64,000 bases of DNA from an uncultured Collinsella sp. (GCA_947507155.1 CANNOC010000006.1:34787-98786); one strand, 5' to 3'; counted from the stretch's first letter, positions 1 through 10,258 are shown. The notes: generated by a model not told the origin, from the letters alone. Translations and numbers: made by a program.

Positions 1-767
1 GTGAGTGTGCCGTCGCCGGGGCCCTCGGTCACAACGACCTTGGTGCTTGCAGCCTCGTCATCGGCAGCAAAGCCGCAATCGTCGCAGTAGACCAGCGAAG
101 CCTCGCCGGCGTCGGCCAGCGCCATGTACTCGACGGAGGTATCGCCGCCGATCTCACCGGAGTCGGCAACAACGGGCAGGGCCTTGATGTAGCAGCGCTC
201 GCAGATGTTGGCGTAGGCCTGCTTCATCTTGTCGTACTCCTCCTGCAGACTCTCCTGCGTGGCAGAGAAGCTGTAGGCGTCCTTCATGATGAACTCGCGA
301 CCGCGCATCAGGCCAAAGCGGGGACGGAACTCGTCGCGGAATTTATCCTGGATGTGATAGAGATTCACCGGCAGCTGCTTGTAGGAACGCAGCTCGTTGC
401 GCACCAGGGCAGTCACGGTCTCCTCGTGCGTGGGGCCCAGCACGAACTCGCGTCCGTGGCGGTCATCAAAGCGCACGAGCTCCTTGCCATAGGCATCGAT
501 ACGGCCGGACTCACGCCACAGCTCGGCATCGACCATGATGGGCATCATGAGCTCCTGGGCGCCGGCAGCGTCCATCTCGTCGCGCACGATGTTCTCGATC
601 TTGCGAATCGAGCGCCAAGCAAGCGGCAGATAGGAATAGAGACCGGCGGCCTCCTTGCGAATCATGCCGGCACGAAGCAGCAGGCGATGGCTCGCAAGCT
701 CGGCGTCGGCCGGATCCTCTTTGAGCGTCGGAGCATACAGCTTTGACATATACATTGCTCGAGTCAT
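1..767 (-). CDS. proS: Prolyl-tRNA synthetase, N-terminal part (truncated by window start)
   Basis: Minus-strand reading from ATG at 767 gives [52 protein letters not shown]...[16 protein letters not shown], typical of bacterial ProRS; open to the window edge. Confidence 0.93.
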   Translation of the reverse strand, partial: MTRAMYMSKLYAPTLKEDPADAELASHRLLLRAGMIRKEAAGLYSYLPLAWRSIRKIENIVRDEMDAAGAQELMMPIMVDAELWRESGRIDAYGKELVRFDDRHGREFVLGPTHEETVTALVRNELRSYKQLPVNLYHIQDKFRDEFRPRFGLMRGREFIMKDAYSFSATQESLQEEYDKMKQAYANICERCYIKALPVVADSGEIGGDTSVEYMALADAGEASLVYCDDCGFAADDEAASTKVVVTEGPGDGTL

Positions 768-1820
768 TTATTTCTCCTCAATAAGCTTGTCGACCTCGGC
801 CATAAGCGCGTCGACAATTTGGTCCTCAGCTACTTTACCAATGATCTGGCCGTGCGAAAAGAGCAGGCCCTGACCTCGTCCGCAGGCAACGCCCAAGTCG
901 GCGTCAGAGGCCTCGCCGGGGCCATTGACCGCGCATCCCATAACGGCGATTGAAAGCGGCGCGGAGTAGTTCTTAAGCCGCTCGGTGACCTCCTCGGCGA
1001 TAGGAATGAGGTTGACCTGGCAGCGAGCGCACGTGGGGCACGATACGATCTCGGGGCCACGGCGGCGAAGACCCAGTGACTGCAGGATACCCCAGGCGAC
1101 CGGCGGCTCCTCGACCGGATCGGCCGTGAGCGAGACGCGCATGGTGTCGCCAATGCCCTCGGAAAGCAAAATTCCCAGGCCCACAGAGCTCTTAATGGTG
1201 CCCTGGAGCTTGGTTCCGGCCTCAGTCACGCCCAAATGAAGCGGAACATGGGGGATTTCGCGCGACAGGGCACGATAGGTGTCAAGCGTCGTGGACACGC
1301 TATGAGCCTTGGCGGAAAGCACGATATTGGTAAAGCCGCGATCCTCAAAATGTTTGACGAAACGCTCGCTCGACATCACAAGCTTTTCGGGCTGCGTAAG
1401 GTCATCGCGCTCGGCGATATCCTGCTCAAGCGAGCCGGCGTTCACGCCAATGCGAATCGCGCACCCAGCGGCGCCCGCGGCATCGATCACGGCATCGACC
1501 TTGGCCCAATCGCCAATGTTGCCGGGATTGATGCGGAGCTTAGCGGCACCGGCCTCCACGGCGCCAATGGCGAGCTTATGGTTAAAGTGGATATCGGCAA
1601 CGATCGGCACCGGAGACTCCGCACAAATCGTGCGAAAGCCCTTAAGCGCGGCCTCGGTAGGCACACTCACGCGCACAACATCACAACCCGCCTGGGCAAG
1701 CGCACGCACTTGCGCAAGCGTTGCCTGGGCGTCGGCGGTATCGGTACAGGTCATGGACTGAACCACCACCGGAGCGCCGCCGCCTATCTGCACGTCGCCC
1801 ACAAATACGGGGCGCGTCAT
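768..1820 (-). CDS. ispG: 4-hydroxy-3-methylbut-2-enyl diphosphate synthase (flavodoxin/ferredoxin)
   Basis: VQSMTCTDT...ADIHFN...LRINPGN...CPTCARCQ...GCAVNGPGE motifs; likely start MTRPVFVGDV at 1820 rather than the ORF start at 1937. Confidence 0.95.
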   Translation of the reverse strand: MTRPVFVGDVQIGGGAPVVVQSMTCTDTADAQATLAQVRALAQAGCDVVRVSVPTEAALKGFRTICAESPVPIVADIHFNHKLAIGAVEAGAAKLRINPGNIGDWAKVDAVIDAAGAAGCAIRIGVNAGSLEQDIAERDDLTQPEKLVMSSERFVKHFEDRGFTNIVLSAKAHSVSTTLDTYRALSREIPHVPLHLGVTEAGTKLQGTIKSSVGLGILLSEGIGDTMRVSLTADPVEEPPVAWGILQSLGLRRRGPEIVSCPTCARCQVNLIPIAEEVTERLKNYSAPLSIAVMGCAVNGPGEASDADLGVACGRGQGLLFSHGQIIGKVAEDQIVDALMAEVDKLIEEK

Positions 1821-1863
1821 CTCGCGCGGCAAAGGATGGGACAAAGACAATCCAAACACTCCC

Positions 1864-3225
1864 CTACAAAATAAATCGAAGGACGTCGGAACGAAGCATA
1901 TAGACAAACAGCAGCGCAAAGAGCGCGATGCCGACATAGCTCACGATCGTCTGCACCTTCAGCGGCAACTCGCGACCGGCGACCTTTTGGATGATCTCGA
2001 TAACCAGCTTTCCCCCGTCGAGCGGCGGAATAGGCAGCAGGTTCATAAAGCCCAGCGAAAACGAGATGAGCGCGGCAAACGTCAAGAACGTCGCAGGGCC
2101 GGCTGCCGCCGCCTGAGAAGACATGACACTGATGCCCACAATCGAGCTGGACTGATCGAGTATCTCCATCGTATGCTGCGGCTGCAGCAGGCGCATCACG
2201 CCCTCAGCTGTCTGCTGAACATAGGAGAACGACAGGCGCGCCGACGTAATGGGGTCCAAATGGACCACCTGCGTAGAGGCATAAACGCCCAAACGCTCGC
2301 CCTCCTTGAGCGCGACCGAGGTCGTAAATTTCTTGCCGTCGTGCTGATACTCAATGGCGATATCGTCCTTGCCAGCGGCCGCTCCGATCGCATCGTACAC
2401 GTCCATCCAGGAAGAGCACGACACGCCATCGACACTAAGAATCGTGTCGCCGGCCTCGATGCCCGCCTTGGCGGCTATCGAGCCTTCTTCGACCTGACCG
2501 ATCACATTGCTATCGACCGGCACCGATACGCCGGCGATAGAGTAGATACTCATAAGCAGCAAAAAACCCGTCAGGATATTGACGAGAATGCCCGCGAGCA
2601 GCATAAAGGCACGCTTGAGAAAACCCTGGCCCAGATAGGTATGCGAGCGCTCCTGCTCAAGAAACTCCGAAGCAGTGACCGGCAACTCCCACACGTCGCC
2701 CTCTGCAGTCGCATGCTCTCGATCGAATTTGCGACCGTCAAAGGTGGTATATCCTGCAGCATCGCGCGGCAGCGTCTGGTACCTAACCGGATAATAGCTG
2801 GGTGAAGGCTTCTCCCTTTCCTCGTACCAAGGTGCAATGGAACCCCAGCCCAAAAGCAAGGCACAAGCCTCGAGAACATCCTCCTCGGGCAGCTCCAGCT
2901 CGACGGAAAGGTCTGCAACCGAAACGCGACCATGACGATAGATCGCCGCAAGCACACGGTCGGCGCACGAGACATCGGTCGGGTCCATACCGCAGATAGC
3001 GGCATAACCACCCAGCAGCAGCGGCGTCACGCCAAACTTGGTACCGATGCGACGCGACGTATGGTGAATGTCGAAGCGACACGGTAGGCCCAAGAAAAAC
3101 TCGGTGACGCGCACGCCGCACGCACGGGCCGCTAAAAAGTGGCCACCCTCGTGCAGAAACACGAGGACGGATAGCATCAAAAGACCCCAAAAGACCGAGG
3201 AGAGAACGCTCAGAACAGTATCCAT
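1864..3225 (-). CDS. rseP: RseP-type M50 site-2 metalloprotease with PDZ domain and a large inserted cytoplasmic domain
   Basis: HEGGHF zinc-binding motif in TM1, PDZ-like segment (VIGQVEEGSIAAKAGIEAGDTILSVDG), LLPIPPLDGGK motif; start MDTVLSVLSS at 3225. Confidence 0.92.
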   Translation of the reverse strand: MDTVLSVLSSVFWGLLMLSVLVFLHEGGHFLAARACGVRVTEFFLGLPCRFDIHHTSRRIGTKFGVTPLLLGGYAAICGMDPTDVSCADRVLAAIYRHGRVSVADLSVELELPEEDVLEACALLLGWGSIAPWYEEREKPSPSYYPVRYQTLPRDAAGYTTFDGRKFDREHATAEGDVWELPVTASEFLEQERSHTYLGQGFLKRAFMLLAGILVNILTGFLLLMSIYSIAGVSVPVDSNVIGQVEEGSIAAKAGIEAGDTILSVDGVSCSSWMDVYDAIGAAAGKDDIAIEYQHDGKKFTTSVALKEGERLGVYASTQVVHLDPITSARLSFSYVQQTAEGVMRLLQPQHTMEILDQSSSIVGISVMSSQAAAAGPATFLTFAALISFSLGFMNLLPIPPLDGGKLVIEIIQKVAGRELPLKVQTIVSYVGIALFALLFVYMLRSDVLRFIL

Positions 3226-3248
3226 AAAACGAAAAGCAATCCTTACGA

Positions 3249-4436
3249 TTAAGAGCGGGTTGCAGCGAGCACCTCGGCGGCCTTGGCGCGAGCCCATGTA
3301 TCGATATCGCGAAGCTGCTCAAACGATGCAACCGCCTGCGGATCGTGCGCATCCATGCAGGACTCAACGATGCGATCGATATCGGTAAAGGTGCAGGCAT
3401 CGTGCAGGAAGGCATCGACGGCAACTTCGTTGGCGGCATTCAGCACGCACGGCATGGTGCCGCCCGTCTTGCCGGCACGCTCGGCCAGCGCAAGGCAACG
3501 GAACGTCTCCATGTCGGCCGCATCGAAGGTAAGCTGCCCCAACTCACGAAAATCGATTCGAGGCGCCGGAGTATCCCAACGCTCGGGATACGAAAAAGCA
3601 AACTGGATGGGAATGCGCATATCGGACGCACCGAGATGCGCCATCACGGAGCCGTCGGCAAACTCGACCATAGAATGAATCTTTGACTGACGCTGAACGA
3701 CCACGTTGATAAAGTCGAGGTCGCAACCGAACAGATGCATCGCCTCGATACGCTCCAGACCCTTGTTCATAAGGGTGGCGGAGTCAATCGTGATCTTAGC
3801 GCCCATGGCCCACGTGGGATGTGCCAGCGCATCGGCGCGTGTCACGCGATTGAGCTCGTCGCGCGTGCGGCCAAAGAACGGACCGCCCGAGCAGGTGAGC
3901 CAAATACAATGAGCCTCGCGTGGGTTCTCCCCCAGATAGCACTGGTAGATGGCGGAGTGCTCAGAGTCGACTGGAATAAGCTGGCCCGGTTGCGCCAACG
4001 GCATAAGCAAGTCGCCACCGACGACGAGGGACTCCTTGTTGGCAAGGGCAAGGCGCTTATTCGAGGTCAAGGCCGCATGGCTCGCCTCGAGACCGGCGGC
4101 GCCCACAATAGCAACGAGCACGCAGTCGACATCGTCGCGACGCGCGAGCTCGCAAACCGCCTGCGCGCCAACGCCGAGCTTCGTTCCCTCGGGCAACTCC
4201 TGCAGCACGGCGTCATCGCCATGAGCGACATCGGCCACGGCAACGGCCGGGACCGAAAACTCGCGGGCGGCGGCAACGAGCTCCGAGGTGCTGGAGTTAA
4301 CGGACAGTGCCGTCACCTGCAGTCGATCGGCATGCTGACGGCATACATCGAGTGCCTGCGTGCCGATAGAGCCCGTACAGCCCAGAATGGCAACGCGAAG
4401 GCGTCCATCGGGGCCATACGTCGTCTGGAATGACAT
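3249..4436 (-). CDS. dxr: 1-deoxy-D-xylulose 5-phosphate reductoisomerase
   Basis: GCTGSIGTQALDV, LANKESLVVGG, DSEHSAIYQC motifs. Confidence 0.96.
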   Translation of the reverse strand: MSFQTTYGPDGRLRVAILGCTGSIGTQALDVCRQHADRLQVTALSVNSSTSELVAAAREFSVPAVAVADVAHGDDAVLQELPEGTKLGVGAQAVCELARRDDVDCVLVAIVGAAGLEASHAALTSNKRLALANKESLVVGGDLLMPLAQPGQLIPVDSEHSAIYQCYLGENPREAHCIWLTCSGGPFFGRTRDELNRVTRADALAHPTWAMGAKITIDSATLMNKGLERIEAMHLFGCDLDFINVVVQRQSKIHSMVEFADGSVMAHLGASDMRIPIQFAFSYPERWDTPAPRIDFRELGQLTFDAADMETFRCLALAERAGKTGGTMPCVLNAANEVAVDAFLHDACTFTDIDRIVESCMDAHDPQAVASFEQLRDIDTWARAKAAEVLAATRS

Positions 4437-5311
4437 TACAGCACGCCTCCGATCATCAAAAGCAGCTGCGCGGTAATGCAGCCAAAGATAAGCGAGTCGC
4501 TTCGATCGAGCATGCCGCCATGGCCCGGAATAAGGTTGCCAGAATCCTTGACGCCCACGCCACGCTTGATGCGTGACTCGATGAGGTCACCGATAACGCC
4601 CAGGATGGACACAACCACGCCGCAAAGCAGCGCATAGGGCAAGCTCAGCTTATAGAAATGCGTCGCCCACAAAATAAGCCAGATAAGAACCGAGCCCAAG
4701 ATGCCGCCGACAAAGCCCTCCCAGCTCTTTTTGGGAGAGATCTTGGGGACCATCTTGTGCTTGCCGATACGGCTGCCCACGATGTAGGCAAACGAATCGG
4801 AGACCCAGAGAGACGCGCAAACACCCACCGAAAGCAGGGCGCCGGCAAAACCGGGCACGGCATCGCGCAGCAGCACGATGGCCGACAGCATAAAACCGGT
4901 GTAGATGGGACCCATGAGTGTCACAGCCACATCGGATATGCGGGTACGCGACGAACAGACATACCAAATGCCCACCGCAAGCATCAATGCAAAAAGCAGC
5001 GCATTCAACAGCAGCGAGTCACCCAGCGCCGAGAGCGGAAAGAGCACGGCGGCAGCGATACCCAGGCGCTCGTTGGCCACCTTGCCATCGAGCTTCGTCA
5101 TGCGGAAATACTCAAAGCAGCACAGGCCGCTCATGACGGAGACGAAGATGGCGGTGGGAACGATACCCAAAACCAGGCAGAGAATAAATACGACGGCGTA
5201 GACGATACCTGCGGCGGCACGGGTAATAAAGCCGGCAAGCCACGAAGTCGCGGCCGCGCCGCTCTTGGCGGCAGGCGCCTTGGGAGCAGACGCCTTGGGA
5301 CGATCGGACAC
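4436..5311 (-). CDS. cdsA: Phosphatidate cytidylyltransferase
   Basis: Multi-TM protein with SPKKSWEGFVGG and KDSGNLIPGHGGMLDRSDSL signature. Confidence 0.95.
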   Translation of the reverse strand: MSDRPKASAPKAPAAKSGAAATSWLAGFITRAAAGIVYAVVFILCLVLGIVPTAIFVSVMSGLCCFEYFRMTKLDGKVANERLGIAAAVLFPLSALGDSLLLNALLFALMLAVGIWYVCSSRTRISDVAVTLMGPIYTGFMLSAIVLLRDAVPGFAGALLSVGVCASLWVSDSFAYIVGSRIGKHKMVPKISPKKSWEGFVGGILGSVLIWLILWATHFYKLSLPYALLCGVVVSILGVIGDLIESRIKRGVGVKDSGNLIPGHGGMLDRSDSLIFGCITAQLLLMIGGVL

Positions 5312-5313
5312 GA

Positions 5314-6108
5314 TTAAGCCTCCTCGGTCTTGCTCAGTCCACCAAACCTACGGTCGCGGCCCTGATAGGCCAAAATGGCGTTGACAAGACCCCAACGATC
5401 AAAGTCGGGCCAATAGGTATCGGTGACATAAAACTCGGAATAGGCAACCTGCCACAGCAGATAGTTCGAAAGGCGAAGCTCGCCGGAGGTTCGAATCACA
5501 AGCTCCGGATCGGGCAGCCCAGCGGTGTACAGGTGCGAAGCAACCATATCATCGTCAATAGCGGCGGGATCGATCTTTCCGGCAGCGGCATCGAGCGCGA
5601 TCTGACGGACAGCACGGGTGATCTCGGCACGGGCGCCGTAGTTGACGGCAAGCGCCAGCGTCATGCCGGTGTGCTCGGCACACTCGGCAAGACCCCGCTC
5701 AAAGACATCGCGGGTCTTCTTGGGCAGTGCGGAAATATCGCCCAAAAAGACAACGCGCACGTTTTCGCGCTTAAGCAGCGGCAGCTCATCGATAAACGTC
5801 TTGGCAAACAGATGCATTAAAACGTTGACCTCATGCTGCGGACGATTCCAGTTTTCGGTGGAAAACGCATAGGCCGAAAGGACGTCGACGCCCAAACGCA
5901 CGCATGCGGTAATGATCTCGCGCAGGGAGACGATACCGGCCTTGTGTCCCTCGGTGCGGGCAAGACCGCGCGCCGTGGCCCAGCGACCGTTACCGTCCAT
6001 GATGCACGAAATATGATGCGGAATCTTATTGAGGTCAAGGTCGGAAAAACCGACGCCCGCAGGGGCGTCGGCAAAGTACTCGACCAGTTTGTTCTCGTCG
6101 TATTGCAC
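5314..6108 (-). CDS. uppS: Isoprenyl (undecaprenyl) diphosphate synthase
   Basis: HISCIMDGNGRWATARGLARTEGHKAG...LSAYAFSTENW...PELVIRTSGELRLSNYLLWQ. Confidence 0.96.
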   Translation of the reverse strand: MQYDENKLVEYFADAPAGVGFSDLDLNKIPHHISCIMDGNGRWATARGLARTEGHKAGIVSLREIITACVRLGVDVLSAYAFSTENWNRPQHEVNVLMHLFAKTFIDELPLLKRENVRVVFLGDISALPKKTRDVFERGLAECAEHTGMTLALAVNYGARAEITRAVRQIALDAAAGKIDPAAIDDDMVASHLYTAGLPDPELVIRTSGELRLSNYLLWQVAYSEFYVTDTYWPDFDRWGLVNAILAYQGRDRRFGGLSKTEEA

Positions 6109-6109
6109 C

Positions 6110-6646
6110 TTAGATCTCCATGACCTCGGCTTCTTTTTCCTTCAAAAGCTCCTCGACCTTGGCAACATACTCATCGGTATACTTCTGGACCTTGGCCTGC
6201 TCGCGACGGACATCGTCCTCGGTGAGCTCTTCATCGCGCTCGAGCTTGTTGTTAAAGTCGCGACGGATGTTGCGAATGGAGACCTTGGCCTGCTCGGCAT
6301 ACTCGCGGCACTCCTTGACGAGCTCGCGACGACGCTCCTCGGTGGGAGCCGGGAACGGCAGGCGCACGACGGTACCGTCAGAGTTGGGAGTAATGCCCAG
6401 ATCGGAAGCGCTGATAGCCTTCACGATTGCGTTGACGAGCGCCTTGTCCCAGGGCTCGATAAGCAGCATGTGAGCCTCGGGGGTCTTAACGGCGGCAACC
6501 TGGGTAACCGGCGTGGGAACACCGTAGTAATCGACCGAAATGTCGGACAGAATGTTAGCGTTGGCGCGGCCCGTGCGAACCTTGGAGAAGTTGTGCTTGA
6601 GGGACTCGAGCGACTTGTCCATGTGGGCGGTGATGTTCTCTGCCAT
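6110..6646 (-). CDS. frr: Ribosome recycling factor
   Basis: SLKHNFSKVRTGRANANILSDISVDYYGVPTPVTQVA...RNIRRDFN. Confidence 0.96.
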   Translation of the reverse strand: MAENITAHMDKSLESLKHNFSKVRTGRANANILSDISVDYYGVPTPVTQVAAVKTPEAHMLLIEPWDKALVNAIVKAISASDLGITPNSDGTVVRLPFPAPTEERRRELVKECREYAEQAKVSIRNIRRDFNNKLERDEELTEDDVRREQAKVQKYTDEYVAKVEELLKEKEAEVMEI

Positions 6647-6648
6647 GC

Positions 6649-7371
6649 TTAATCCTCCTGATAGACGAGCGTGCCGACGGGCTCACCCGAAAGCGCGCGT
6701 TTGACGGTGTCCTCGCCATCGATGTTGAGGACCAAAATCGGCATACGGTTATCCTGGCACAGTGCCGTAGCCGTGGAATCCATAACCTGCAGACCGCGGA
6801 CGAGAACCTCGTGATAGGTAATCTTGTCAAAGCGGACGGCATCGGCGCACTTGACGGGATCCTTGTCGTAGATGCCGTCAACCTTGGTGGCCTTAATCAG
6901 AATCTCAGCACCGATCTCGCAGGCACGAAGAGCCGCGGCGGTGTCGGTCGTAAAGTACGGATTGCCCGAACCGGCGGCAAAAATAACGACGTTGCCCTTG
7001 GAAAGGTGGTTGATGGCGCGACGGCGAATATAGGGCTCGCAGATCTCGTTCATCTGGATAGCGCTCATCACGCGGCAGGGAACATCGTTGTGCTCGAAGG
7101 CATCCTGCAGAGCGAGCGCATTCATAACGGTTGCCAGCATGCCCATGTAATCGGCCTGAGCGCGCTCCATGCCACCGGCAGCGCCGGCCATGCCGCGGAA
7201 AATGTTGCCGCCGCCGACAACGACGCCGACCTCGTGACCAACGGCGAGCAGCTCCTTGACCTGCTTGGCAAGATGATCGGTAATCTTGGGGTCGATGCCA
7301 TATTGGCCGTCGCCCATCAGTGCTTCGCCGGAAAGCTTAAGAAGCACGCGTTTATATCGGATGTCGGACAA
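6649..7371 (-). CDS. pyrH: UMP kinase
   Basis: [45 protein letters not shown]. Confidence 0.96.
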   Translation of the reverse strand: MSDIRYKRVLLKLSGEALMGDGQYGIDPKITDHLAKQVKELLAVGHEVGVVVGGGNIFRGMAGAAGGMERAQADYMGMLATVMNALALQDAFEHNDVPCRVMSAIQMNEICEPYIRRRAINHLSKGNVVIFAAGSGNPYFTTDTAAALRACEIGAEILIKATKVDGIYDKDPVKCADAVRFDKITYHEVLVRGLQVMDSTATALCQDNRMPILVLNIDGEDTVKRALSGEPVGTLVYQED

Positions 7372-7430
7372 AGCGATCCTCCTTTAATTAGACTCTCAAT
7401 ATGATATCAAAGGCTCTGATAAGAGCCATG

Positions 7431-7465
7431 AAAAAGCAGGCTGTGAGTAAAACCCACAGCCTGCT
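7431..7465 (-). terminator. Intrinsic terminator of rpsB-tsf operon
   Basis: 11-bp perfect stem AGCAGGCTGTG/CACAGCCTGCT followed on the minus strand by TTTTT, just downstream of the tsf stop. Confidence 0.85.
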
Positions 7466-7488
7466 CATTACCAGCTACAAGAGCTTAT

Positions 7489-8373
7489 TTACTCGCCACG
7501 GACCAGACGGTCAAAGGCAACGACGGTAATGGTATCGCCGAGCTCCTTGGAGACCTGCTCAGCGTACTTCTTGATGGTGAGGGAGCTGTCCTTGATGAAC
7601 TCCTGCTCGGTGAGCACGGACTGCTTGTAGAACTTCTCCAGACGGCCAACAGCCATCTTCTCCTGAATGGCCTCGGGCTTACCGGACTCGGCAGCCTGAG
7701 CCATGTAGATCTCCTTCTCGTGCTCGACGGTCTCGGCCGGAACCTGATCGCGGGTAGCGCAGATCGGGGCGACGGCGGCAACCTGAAGGGCAACATCGTG
7801 AGCGAAGGTCTTGAAAGAGTCGGCCTGAGCGGTCTCGGCCTTCTCGAAAGCGAACTCGACGAGGACGCCGATCTTACCACCCATGTGGATGTAAGAAGCG
7901 AGAGCGCCATTCTCGACCTTGCGGGCGGAGAAACGAGCGATCTTCATGTTCTCGCCCATGATGTGAATCATCTCGGTGAGCTCGGAGGAGACGGTCTCCT
8001 CGCCCATCGGCTTCTCGAGCAGAGCATCGACATCGGCCGGCTCGGTGGTAGCGACAACCTCGGCGACCTTGGAAGCAAAGCCGGTGAACTTGGCGTTGGA
8101 GCCGACGAAGTCGGTCTCGCAGGAAAGCTCGAGCAGAGCGCCGGACTTGCCGTCCTCGGAGACGAACGCGGCGACAGCGCCCTCGTTGGTCTCACGGCCA
8201 GCCTTCTTGGCAGCCTTGGCGAGGCCGTTCTTGCGCAGAACGTCAACAGCGACGTCCATGTCGCCGTCAGCCTCAACGAGAGCCTTCTTGCACTCCATCA
8301 TCGGGGAGTCGGTCATCTCGCGGAGCTGCTTGACCATAGCGGCAGTAATCTGGGCCATTGTGGTTCCTTTCAA
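7489..8373 (-). CDS. tsf: Elongation factor Ts
   Basis: MVKQLREMTDSPMMECKKALVEADGDMDVAVDVLRKNGLAKAAKKAGR. Confidence 0.96.
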   Translation of the reverse strand: MKGTTMAQITAAMVKQLREMTDSPMMECKKALVEADGDMDVAVDVLRKNGLAKAAKKAGRETNEGAVAAFVSEDGKSGALLELSCETDFVGSNAKFTGFASKVAEVVATTEPADVDALLEKPMGEETVSSELTEMIHIMGENMKIARFSARKVENGALASYIHMGGKIGVLVEFAFEKAETAQADSFKTFAHDVALQVAAVAPICATRDQVPAETVEHEKEIYMAQAAESGKPEAIQEKMAVGRLEKFYKQSVLTEQEFIKDSSLTIKKYAEQVSKELGDTITVVAFDRLVRGE

Positions 8374-8403
8374 AGAGATGAAAAAGACTTAAATAGGACT
8401 GAT

Positions 8404-9132
8404 TTACTCGGCCTTGGGCTCGGCGGCCATCTCGGCCTCGGAGACCTGCTCCTTACCGGAGCCAGCGAGGCAGGCGTCGGCCATGAGCTCGCACATAAGG
8501 GTGACAGCGGAGATGGCGTCATCGTTGCAGGGGATGCCGTACTCGACCTCGTCGGGATCGGAGTTGGTGTCGATCAGAGCGACGACGGGGATGTTCAGGC
8601 GCTGGGCCTCCTTGATGGCGTTCTCCTCGCGCTTGGTGTCGATGACGAAGAGAGCCTGGGGCAGACCCTTCATGTCGCGGGCGCCACCGAGGTTGGTCTG
8701 GAGCTTAGCGAGCTCCTTGCCGAGCACAGCCTGCTCCTTCTTGGGCAGCACTGCCATGCGGCCGTCCTCGACCATGGCCTCGAGCTCCTCCATGCGGTTG
8801 ATGCGGGAGCGGATGGTGACGAAGTTGGTCAGCATGCCGCCGAGCCAACGCTGGTTGATGTAAGGCATGTTGGCGCGCTCAGCGGCGTTCTTAACAGCCT
8901 CCTGAGCCTGCTTCTTGGTGCCGACGAACAGCACGTTGCCGCCCTTGGCGACGTTCTTGACGAAGGTGTAGGCCTGGTCGGCGTCAAGGATGGTCTGCTT
9001 GAGGTCGAGGATGTAGATGCCGTTGCGCTCACCGAAGATGAACGGCTTCATCTTGGGGTTCCAGCGACGGGTCTGGTGACCGAAGTGGCAGCCGGCCTCG
9101 AGCAGGGTGCGGATATTAATCTTGGTAGCCAT
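8404..9132 (-). CDS. rpsB: 30S ribosomal protein S2
   Basis: [38 protein letters not shown]. Confidence 0.97.
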   Translation of the reverse strand: MATKINIRTLLEAGCHFGHQTRRWNPKMKPFIFGERNGIYILDLKQTILDADQAYTFVKNVAKGGNVLFVGTKKQAQEAVKNAAERANMPYINQRWLGGMLTNFVTIRSRINRMEELEAMVEDGRMAVLPKKEQAVLGKELAKLQTNLGGARDMKGLPQALFVIDTKREENAIKEAQRLNIPVVALIDTNSDPDEVEYGIPCNDDAISAVTLMCELMADACLAGSGKEQVSEAEMAAEPKAE

Positions 9133-9273
9133 ATTAAACCTCCTGTGGTTTGCCTCCGCGCGGGGTCATCCTCCAAAACCAACCCGGACATGTGCTACCA
9201 AAGCCCGGGCACCACGGTATGAAGTAGCCGCGCGTGCGTGATAAAAACCTGTTGCCGTGAAGCAACCCGATGA

Positions 9274-9302
9274 ATGATAGCAGGATTGTCTCTTCCTGCC
9301 AA
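9274..9302 (-). promoter_or_regulatory. Predicted sigma70-type promoter for rpsB-tsf
   Basis: Minus strand TTGGCA - 17 nt - TATCAT with extended TGC before the -10; ~135-nt 5' leader follows to the rpsB ATG. Confidence 0.7.
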
Positions 9303-9349
9303 CCCGCAATCAAAACCACACACCTCGGTGCGCGCGGGAGGCCCTTCTC

Positions 9350-10258
9350 CTACTCGCCGCGGGGGTGTGCCTGACTCACGGCGCGCTTGAGTCGGTCGGG
9401 CGTGAGGTGCGTATAGATCTGCGTCGTGGACAAGCTCGCATGCCCCAGCAGCTCCTGAACCGAGCGCAGATCCGCGCCGCCCTCGAGCAGGTCGGTCGCA
9501 AAGGTGTGGCGCATCGCATGCGGGGCGATGTCGGCAGGAATGCCGGCAAGTGCCGCAAGCATGTGGAACCGCCTTCTGAGCATGGCGGCACTCATGCGGT
9601 TTCCGCGCGCCGAGATAAACAGCGGATGCACGCCGTTCGCACTATCGACACGCTTTGCCTGCACAAGGAGATGTGGCCTCCCCTCCTCAATATAGCGACG
9701 AGTCGCCTCGAGAGCGCGCCGATAGAGGGGCACGATACGCTCCTTGCTCCCCTTGCCCCAAAGTCGCAGCGTTCGCTCTGACCAAGCAATGGACTCCACG
9801 TTGAGCGCCGCGAGCTCCGAGATTCGCGCGCCGGAGGCATAGAGCAGCTCGAGCATCGCTGCATCACGCAGCCCCGAAGGCGTCGAGGTGTCGGGGGCCT
9901 TGAGCAACGCCTCGACTTGCCGGGTCGTCAGCACACCGGGAAGATCGCGCGGCAGTTTGGGCGAGGATATCGCCGAGACCGCATCGCCCTCAACGATTCC
10001 CTCGGCAGCCATCCACCGATAGAGCGAGCGAATGGCAGACAGATGCGCCGCAAGGGTCCGAGCCGCCACCTGGCCACGCGACAGCTCGGCCAAATAGGAG
10101 CGAACGGTCCGTACGTCGGCGACGCGAGCGTCGATGCCCTCACGGTCGCACCACGCGGCGAAGTGCTCGAGCCGCGAGGCGTAGGCGGTTACCGTATTGG
10201 GAGCGAGCCCTTCGACGCGTGCAATGTAGGCGATGAACGAGTCGACGGCATCGTACAG
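9350..10258 (-). CDS. xerC: Tyrosine recombinase XerC-like
   Basis: Catalytic region GLRDAAMLELLYASGARISEL...HAMRHTFATDLLEGGADLRSVQELLGHASLSTTQIYTH; the frame stays open upstream of the listed Met (10093) and encodes DAVDSFIAYIARVEGLAPNTVTAYASRLEHF, giving ~302 aa from a CTG at 10258. Confidence 0.85.
   Translation of the reverse strand: MYDAVDSFIAYIARVEGLAPNTVTAYASRLEHFAAWCDREGIDARVADVRTVRSYLAELSRGQVAARTLAAHLSAIRSLYRWMAAEGIVEGDAVSAISSPKLPRDLPGVLTTRQVEALLKAPDTSTPSGLRDAAMLELLYASGARISELAALNVESIAWSERTLRLWGKGSKERIVPLYRRALEATRRYIEEGRPHLLVQAKRVDSANGVHPLFISARGNRMSAAMLRRRFHMLAALAGIPADIAPHAMRHTFATDLLEGGADLRSVQELLGHASLSTTQIYTHLTPDRLKRAVSQAHPRGE

Noticed and set aside
7720-9222. 500-aa plus-strand ORF opposite tsf-rpsB
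   Set aside because: Spans two ribosomal/translation genes antisense; composition artefact
9350-10258. Integrase of a mobile element
   Set aside because: Sits in a housekeeping operon and has XerC features; no phage or conjugation genes nearby
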